Part shown: positions 6,440 through 10,813 of the stretch, one piece after another
Layout of the letters: each line of letters opens with the position of its first letter
How positions within the stretch are numbered: position 1 is the first letter of the stretch
Source of the DNA: Candidatus Nomurabacteria bacterium
GTDB taxonomy: Bacteria; Patescibacteriota; Saccharimonadia; Saccharimonadales; Saccharimonadaceae
Direction: 5' to 3'
Assembly: GCA_031278275.1 (NCBI GenBank)
Contig: JAITKW010000010.1
Location: 1 to 10,813 of the forward strand
DNA length: 10,813 nt
Translations under genes and position numbers: made by a program
The notes under the pieces: model-generated
The model's input: only the letters and a program-made list of their open reading frames with translations
What the model was told of the DNA's origin: nothing
Databases searched by the model: none

Positions 6440-7321
6440 GTGCAACAAAATAACTTTGACATGGTTTCCAACGACAATCGGAAACATGTAAAACCGTTAA
6501 CAGTTGGGCTAATAGCTGGCGCGGGCTTGTGCTTGATAGCCATCATTGTTTTGGTCGCACTGTCGGTGTTTACGAGCTTAAAATCAACTTCTACTTCTGA
6601 AATGTCCAAAGAAGACCAAGAAAAAGTGTGTTTTAATCCAGATTTAGCGCAAGGCGAGGTGCAAAACGCCTTTAGGAAAGCGGTTTTGAAGTTTGGTGCG
6701 TGCTACGACAACGTTATCCCAGACGGCGAATTACGTTATAGATTGCCAGAATATGGTTTTTTTGCGACTATTTCCAGTACTTACACCTTGCGTGCTGAAC
6801 AAACCGACACGATAGCTGAAAAAGTAAAACAGGCTTTTGAAGACGAAGGGTTCGTGGCGACCGAATACACTATTGACGAACATTCAGCAGGGAAAATCAT
6901 CAACTTCATATCCGGCGAAATTGTTTGTGATTATTGGGAGAACGAAGACGGTTATTATACCGTTGGCTGTGCCGACAAGGCGCAATTTGTGGAAGTGTCA
7001 GAACAACTGAAGCCATTTCACGATTTGCAGCCACTTCAAGCGTACCGCGAGTTAAAAGTCTCAAGTTATGACAACCCAAACAATCATACGAATTATAAAA
7101 ATGCTTTGGTTTATGGAGATGGCAATGCTTATCAGATCTTTTTTGCGAAAAACGACAATTGGGAGCTTGTCTTGTCCGACACCGGTCGTGTCAGCAGTGT
7201 CATCAACTGCCCGCCAAATGAAGGGAAGTATTTTGATAAAATGTGGGTGATTAACCAAGATAGTGTTTATTGTGCGGATAATTCTGGCAATTTATTAGAG
7301 CTTGGTAGTTATTGGAATTAG
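6440..7321 (+). CDS. Single-pass membrane protein with six-Cys ectodomain, unknown function
   Basis: No family recognised. The 293-residue protein has a short polar N-terminus (1-18), one membrane helix (about 19-46, VGLIAGAGLCLIAIIVLVAL), a Ser/Thr linker, and an ectodomain of about 245 residues. The ectodomain has six Cys (64, 88, 163, 177, 257, 278), an even number compatible with three disulfides in the exported part; this is inference. The region near residues 115-140 is helical, while the rest mixes Tyr- and Asp-rich strands, and the last part (about 220-290) has a repeating strand-turn pattern. The GTG start is backed by a near-ideal Shine-Dalgarno. It follows the other single-pass protein gene by 22 bases and is probably co-transcribed. 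The stop is only five bases from the end of the convergent murJ gene, so the transcripts must overlap. Confidence 0.82.
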   Translation: MQQNNFDMVSNDNRKHVKPLTVGLIAGAGLCLIAIIVLVALSVFTSLKSTSTSEMSKEDQEKVCFNPDLAQGEVQNAFRKAVLKFGACYDNVIPDGELRYRLPEYGFFATISSTYTLRAEQTDTIAEKVKQAFEDEGFVATEYTIDEHSAGKIINFISGEIVCDYWENEDGYYTVGCADKAQFVEVSEQLKPFHDLQPLQAYRELKVSSYDNPNNHTNYKNALVYGDGNAYQIFFAKNDNWELVLSDTGRVSSVINCPPNEGKYFDKMWVINQDSVYCADNSGNLLELGSYWN

Positions 7322-7326
7322 CCAAA

Positions 7327-8955
7327 TCACTTCACATTGCGGAAGAGGATTTTCTTCAAATAATAGACAATGGGGTTGATTTCTCGCAAGTTCAATAGGT
7401 AACAACTGACAATGTAAGCGGCGAAGCTGGTCACCACAATCAACAGGAACTTGGGAAAAGTCAAGAAAAAACTTTGGTCGGTGATGTCAAGAGGGAAAAG
7501 TTTAACCATTGAATATGCCACGATACTTGTGATGAAACCAGACAAAATCATGCGCAAAATTGCGCTCATAAATCTGCTGGTAAAAATATTGCGATAATGT
7601 AAAATTAACACGGAAGTCAAGATTATGATTTCCAAAACTGCGCCGATGGATTGCGCAAACGCCAACCCATAAGCACCCATGTCAAAATGAAACGTGAAGA
7701 TAATGGCTAAAGCGATATTTACGCCAATCGCAAAAATTGACACCATCAGTGGCGTTTTGGTGTTTTGCCTTGCATAAAACGCCCGCACCAAGATGTGAAA
7801 AATTGAACGACAAAAAATGGAAATTACTAGCGCTCCGAGTAGCGCCGAAATCAACGAATCGCCTCCGTTCTTAATAAAACTGACAACGTAACCTCGTCCG
7901 AAAAATGCCACGACCGACACCGGCAGGGCAATCCAAATCACCATGCGCAATGCTGAACGAAAACTCCGCAAAAATCCCTCTTCATTATCATGCGCCAAAT
8001 CCTCAGTCATTTTCGGGAAAAAGGCCGTTGAAATTGCCACGCCGATTAAGCTGATTGGCATGAGATGAATTGACAGGGCTTGCTGATACGACCGCAAAGT
8101 TCCAGCCACCATGCGACTCGCCAAGTTCATCTCCACAATACCGTTGATGTAATCAATTCCTTGATCAATTGAGCGTGCGGGCAGCAGCCCCAAGACTTTT
8201 TTGAACCCCAAGTTTTGCCAATAAATCTTGAATTCGTAATTGAAGCCCAGCCCAAACAACCCAACTGCGCTGACAATCAATTGCAAGATGGCACCGAGCG
8301 CCACCCCGAGCGCCACACCCATAATTCCACCTTCAAAAATCTGCCAGCCAAAAAGATTGATGCCGTTTGCGAAATATTTGATGCCGATGATTATCCCGAT
8401 ATTATAAAACACTGGCGCCAAAGCATAATAAACAAAGCGCCCGATAGATTGTTGGATACTGGTCAAAACAGTGGAAATGGCGAACAAAAACGGATTGACT
8501 GCAATAATCCGCATCATGGCGACCGCCAAAGAGCGCGATGATTCATCAAGACCTGGGCCCACGATGTAGCGCACCAAAGGTTCGGCGAAAATCACAATCA
8601 AAATACTCGCCAGCAAGGTCGTGAGAGCCAAGATATTCAACACCGAACTGGACAACTCCCATGCGGATTTTTTGTTGCCACCCGCCAATCTTTGGTTGAA
8701 CACCGGTATGAAAGTCACGGACAATGCGCCGGAAACCAAGATGAAAAACATAAAATCAGGTATGGTAAACGCTGCCGTATAAGCGTCAATGCCGGTGGGA
8801 TAAGTATCAAGATACTGACTGTTTAGGAGGCGGTCGCGAAAAATGCCGAGTAGTGCGGAAAGCAAAGTTGATGCCGCCAAAATCACTGCCACCAACTTTA
8901 CGGGCATTTTGCTATTAGCTAAGGTCACAATACTACTAAATCTGAACTTTTTCAC
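7327..8955 (-). CDS. murJ: MurJ/MviN-family lipid II flippase
   Basis: Flips the peptidoglycan precursor lipid II across the cytoplasmic membrane (MOP superfamily, MurJ). The 542-residue protein is slightly longer than E. coli MurJ (511) and is hydrophobic throughout, consistent with about 14 helices. Diagnostic N-terminal features are GIFRDRLL with R40, D57 in GIDAYTAAFTIPD (matching the TDAFFVAF region of E. coli MurJ), and SGALSVTFIPVF (75-86). Later, ASRMVAGTLRSYQQAL and LIGVAISTAFFPKM match the second conserved segment. The start is GTG at 8955, seven bases after the stop of the small membrane protein gene upstream. No useful Shine-Dalgarno is seen, but TATGAT lies six bases before the GTG. 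An ATG at residue 17 is possible but would leave almost no N-terminal tail. Family assignment is secure; the flippase role is by homology. Confidence 0.94.
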   Translation of the reverse strand: MKKFRFSSIVTLANSKMPVKLVAVILAASTLLSALLGIFRDRLLNSQYLDTYPTGIDAYTAAFTIPDFMFFILVSGALSVTFIPVFNQRLAGGNKKSAWELSSSVLNILALTTLLASILIVIFAEPLVRYIVGPGLDESSRSLAVAMMRIIAVNPFLFAISTVLTSIQQSIGRFVYYALAPVFYNIGIIIGIKYFANGINLFGWQIFEGGIMGVALGVALGAILQLIVSAVGLFGLGFNYEFKIYWQNLGFKKVLGLLPARSIDQGIDYINGIVEMNLASRMVAGTLRSYQQALSIHLMPISLIGVAISTAFFPKMTEDLAHDNEEGFLRSFRSALRMVIWIALPVSVVAFFGRGYVVSFIKNGGDSLISALLGALVISIFCRSIFHILVRAFYARQNTKTPLMVSIFAIGVNIALAIIFTFHFDMGAYGLAFAQSIGAVLEIIILTSVLILHYRNIFTSRFMSAILRMILSGFITSIVAYSMVKLFPLDITDQSFFLTFPKFLLIVVTSFAAYIVSCYLLNLREINPIVYYLKKILFRNVK

Positions 8956-8961
8956 TATTTA

Positions 8962-8967
8962 ATCATA
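8962..8967 (-). promoter_or_regulatory. Possible internal -10 giving a leaderless murJ transcript
   Basis: TATGAT (5 of 6 to TATAAT) on the minus strand overlaps the stop codon of the upstream gene and ends six bases before the murJ GTG. There is no TGn extension, and the -35 candidate TAGTCA (8991-8986) at 18 bases is weak. Support comes mainly from the same spacing being seen at other Shine-Dalgarno-less starts in the window. Confidence 0.35.
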
Positions 8968-9376
8968 CACCACTACAAGATAATTTGACTACTATCTCCA
9001 CAGATTTTTTATCAAATGGCTCCTTGGGGATAAGTTTAATAGTCGTACTTTTGCTATCGCAACCAGAAAAATGCTTTGATTGGTTTTCAAACTTGGCGTT
9101 ATTACCTTTCAGCAAATTGTCTAAGCTCACGTCCATACCAAAAGTGGATATTTGAGTCAACGTCTCTTTCGTCCCGTCAGCACTCATCGCGCGCTCCAAT
9201 TCACCAACGTAATCCGCATAATATTCCTTGCCCAATTTGTCCAATTTCCGCACCAAAAAATCTTCTCTGAAAACCCAACCACTGTAATATGAGAACATAA
9301 AGCCCCCCATCACGCCGATGATTAGCACGGCTATTAAGATTAGTATTTTCTTTTTGGATTTAATTTGTTTAGACAT
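8963..9376 (-). CDS. Small single-pass membrane protein, unknown function, upstream of murJ
   Basis: 137 residues, no family recognised. It has a very basic N-terminus (MSKQIKSKKK), one membrane helix (about 11-31, with a GVMGG motif), then an aromatic and charged segment (YYSGWVFREDFLVRKLDKLGKEYY region, 30-53) and an outer domain of about 85 residues ending in alternating strands. Two Cys, C106 (SGCDSK) and C134 (KLSCSGV), could form a disulfide outside the cell. A GTG two codons earlier (9382) is in frame, but the ATG at 9376 is preferred because it lies six bases after a -10 box, overlaps no promoter element, and gives a standard Lys-rich start. The gene is seven bases ahead of murJ on the same strand and divergent from the histidine kinase gene. 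Position suggests an accessory role in envelope biogenesis; this is context only. Confidence 0.8.
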   Translation of the reverse strand: MSKQIKSKKKILILIAVLIIGVMGGFMFSYYSGWVFREDFLVRKLDKLGKEYYADYVGELERAMSADGTKETLTQISTFGMDVSLDNLLKGNNAKFENQSKHFSGCDSKSTTIKLIPKEPFDKKSVEIVVKLSCSGV

Positions 9377-9377
9377 A

Positions 9378-9406
9378 TTCACATATTAACATAAGTATGT
9401 TAATAT
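9378..9406 (+). promoter_or_regulatory. Promoter of the histidine kinase gene
   Basis: -35 TTCACA (9378-9383, 5 of 6), 17-base spacer, extended -10 TGTTAATAT (TG at 9398-9399, TAATAT at 9401-9406). The predicted transcript start near 9413 gives a leader of about 12 bases, with AGGA (9415-9418) six bases before the ATG at 9425. This is among the best-formed promoters in the window. Confidence 0.62.
9383..9406. repeat. Perfect 24-bp inverted repeat forming a symmetric divergent promoter
   Basis: ATATTAACATA (9383-9393), AG, TATGTTAATAT (9396-9406): perfect 11-bp arms around two bases. Each arm is an extended -10 box pointing outward. The symmetry ends exactly at the -10 boundaries (9382/9407 do not pair). 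Confidence 0.85.
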
Positions 9407-9412
9407 TTTCAA
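9383..9412 (-). promoter_or_regulatory. Promoter of the small membrane protein-murJ unit, predicted leaderless
   Basis: On the minus strand: -35 TTGAAA (9412-9407, 5 of 6), 18-base spacer, extended -10 TGTTAATAT (TAATAT at 9388-9383). The -10 ends six bases before the ATG at 9376, predicting a leaderless message. The -35 abuts the -10 of the opposing promoter. Confidence 0.6.
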
Positions 9413-9424
9413 GTAGGAAGGGGT

Positions 9425-10813
9425 ATGGGATTTTTTAATAAAAAACAAGTTAGCAGTACGCCGAAAAAAATATCAACTACGGTTTTGACATCCAATATTT
9501 CGCCGGAGTTGGTGGTTAATTCCATTTCCGATGGGGTGGTGGCAATTGACGGTCAGGGGAACATCCAGCTCATCAATCAACCTGCGATTACGCTTACGGG
9601 ATTTAGTAGTATTGTGGACGCTTTGGGGTTGAACTTCGGCACGGTGATTGCCTTATTTGACAAAAGAGGTGACGAGGTTAACGATAGCAATAACCCAATT
9701 TTGGCATCTATCAAATCGGGTTCGCTGTTTTCCTCTAGGGCGTTTGAACTCAAAAGCCAATCTGATGGCAGGAAAACCCCGATTTCGTTGACAATTGCGC
9801 CAATTACGGGCGGAGGCGTGGTGGTTTCTTTCAAAAATATTGAACGAGAAATTGAAGAAGAGAACGAACAGATGGAGTTTATTTCCACCGCCAGCCATGA
9901 AATGCGCACGCCGATTGCCTCCATTGAGGGCTATCTCAGCCTCGCCGTCAATCCTGCTACGGCGACCATTGACCAAAGAGCGCGCGAATACCTCACCAAA
10001 GCCGTAGAGGTTTCCAAACATCTTGGCAAATTATTCCAAGATTTGCTTGACACTACTAGGCTCAGCGAAAACAGGCTGAAAGCCAATCCCGTGCCAGTGG
10101 AAATCACGGAACTAGTCAAAAGCATTTCTCAGGAGTTAATCCCACAGATTTCTGAAAAGAGGCTTAGTTTGTCATTCAACGGCATTTATCTTGTTGGCAG
10201 GTCTGTTAATGAAGGGCCTAAAGAAGCGCGAAGAATTGCGCGGGTTTTTTATGCACGGGTTGATGTGGATTTTGTGCGAGAAATCCTTAGTAATTTGATT
10301 GAAAATGCCATCAAATATACGCAAAATGGTGAAATTGAGATAATTGTGACTGGGGACAGCGATTCGGTGGTTATATCAGTTAAAGATTCTGGTATTGGTA
10401 TCAGTAAAGAAGATTTGGATCATATTTTTCAAAAGTTTTATCGCGCCGATAGCTCGGATACAAGAATAATCAACGGTACAGGACTGGGGCTCTATATTTC
10501 CAAACAACGTGCTGAGGAGCTGGGGGGTAATTTATATGCCGAGAGTGAGCTGGGCAGAGGCTCCATCTTTTATTTGAAATTGCCCAGACTTAGCGATGAA
10601 GATTTCGCGCGCGAAAAAGCCGTTTTGTCCAACACAATTTCTGATGCGGACTTAGTTGTGCCACAGGCCGAAATTAGCCCGCCTACAGCCAACAGGCAAA
10701 CGACTTCGCCTATAACTCCTCCGCCAGTTTCGCCAACAGTTTCTCCGCCAACTCCACCGGCGACTCCACCAGCAGCCCCTTCAGTAACTCCTCCGCCAAC
10801 TCCACCGGCGATT
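9425..10813 (+). CDS. Soluble PAS-HisKA-HATPase sensor histidine kinase with Pro/Thr-rich tail, 3' end outside the window
   Basis: 463 codons are present and the frame is still open at the window edge. Domains: short basic N-terminus; a PAS-like sensor (about 27-140, beginning VNSISDGVVAIDGQGNIQLIN); HisKA with phospho-acceptor H158 in STASHEMRTPIASIEGY; HATPase with N-box SNLIENAIKYT (N290, N294), G1 box DSGIGI (321-326), F-box FQKFYR (335-340) and G2 box GTGLGL (351-356); then a tail from about 388, becoming Pro/Thr-rich from about 419. It autophosphorylates on His and passes phosphate to a response regulator that is not in this window. No membrane helix is visible, so it is probably cytoplasmic. 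Between HisKA and the N-box, about residues 250-280 (GIYLVGRSVNEGPKEARRIARVFYARVD) are longer than in typical WalK/PhoR-type kinases. Start at 9425 is supported by AGGA and the promoter just upstream. Its divergent partner is the small membrane protein-murJ unit. Confidence 0.93.
   Translation, partial: MGFFNKKQVSSTPKKISTTVLTSNISPELVVNSISDGVVAIDGQGNIQLINQPAITLTGFSSIVDALGLNFGTVIALFDKRGDEVNDSNNPILASIKSGSLFSSRAFELKSQSDGRKTPISLTIAPITGGGVVVSFKNIEREIEEENEQMEFISTASHEMRTPIASIEGYLSLAVNPATATIDQRAREYLTKAVEVSKHLGKLFQDLLDTTRLSENRLKANPVPVEITELVKSISQELIPQISEKRLSLSFNGIYLVGRSVNEGPKEARRIARVFYARVDVDFVREILSNLIENAIKYTQNGEIEIIVTGDSDSVVISVKDSGIGISKEDLDHIFQKFYRADSSDTRIINGTGLGLYISKQRAEELGGNLYAESELGRGSIFYLKLPRLSDEDFAREKAVLSNTISDADLVVPQAEISPPTANRQTTSPITPPPVSPTVSPPTPPATPPAAPSVTPPPTPPAI
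10743..10811 (+). repeat. 48-base-period direct repeat in the Pro-rich tail
   Basis: A 21-base segment (10743-10763) recurs exactly at 10791-10811, a shift of 48 bases or 16 codons, encoding PPTPPA-type peptides. Only two copies are visible and the second runs into the window end, so the full copy number is unknown. Confidence 0.75.

Noticed and set aside
8215..8541. Plus-strand open frame opposite murJ
   Set aside because: The peptide is low-complexity-free but shows no family features and lies wholly antisense to a clear MurJ-coding region; it is a reading-frame shadow.
9376..9382. GTG at 9382 as the start of the small membrane protein
   Set aside because: It adds only two residues, has no Shine-Dalgarno, and would require transcription to begin inside the -10 box at 9383-9388; the ATG at 9376 fits better.
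1..10813. CRISPR array, tRNA, rRNA, insertion sequence, integrase or anti-phage defence genes
   Set aside because: None of the repeat patterns, conserved RNA segments, transposase or nuclease motifs are visible on either strand.

Overview
The window (about 10.8 kb, mid GC, standard code with TGG for Trp and TGA used as a stop) is densely packed with short intergenic gaps. The gene set suggests a small-genome Gram-positive-like bacterium, most likely Candidatus Saccharibacteria (TM7) or another Patescibacteria/CPR lineage. The reasons are the Asn-rich lectin-fold surface protein, the DUF348/G5 protein with a C-terminal lytic-transglycosylase-like domain, the Pro/Thr-rich tails on short single-pass proteins, and the tight layout. 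This lineage call is an inference from protein style; no rRNA or other marker confirms it.

Layout. 1-744 (+): 3' part of a secreted FGE/C-type-lectin-like protein. 785-2074 (+): enolase. 2099-2815 and 2808-4013 (+): an overlapping ABC-2 exporter pair (ATPase, then permease) of the NatA/NatB or YhaQ/YhaP type. 4071-5249 (-): cell-wall protein with DUF348 repeats, a G5-like region and an SLT-like domain. 5362-6417 and 6440-7321 (+): two unrecognised single-pass membrane proteins. 7327-8955 (-): MurJ lipid II flippase, preceded on the same strand by a small membrane protein (8963-9376). 9425 to the window end (+): a soluble PAS-HisKA-HATPase histidine kinase with a Pro/Thr-rich tail cut by the window edge. 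No RNA gene, transposon, CRISPR array or convincing intrinsic terminator is visible, and no gene-free stretch exceeds about 115 bases.

The region from 4071 onward looks like an envelope neighbourhood: a wall-cleaving enzyme, two membrane proteins facing outward, the peptidoglycan precursor flippase, and a sensor kinase sharing a divergent promoter with the flippase operon. Coordinated control of wall growth is an attractive but untested reading.

The most striking signals are regulatory. Starts split into two classes. Genes with no Shine-Dalgarno sequence (785, 2099, 5249-, 8955-, 9376-) each have a -10-like box ending 6-7 nt before the start codon, which predicts leaderless mRNAs. Genes with a Shine-Dalgarno (2808, 5362, 6440, 9425) do not. 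Between 9376 and 9425 a perfect 24-bp inverted repeat carries two opposed extended -10 boxes, and each promoter's -35 lies on or next to the other's -10. No clearly new multi-gene system can be demonstrated from this window alone.
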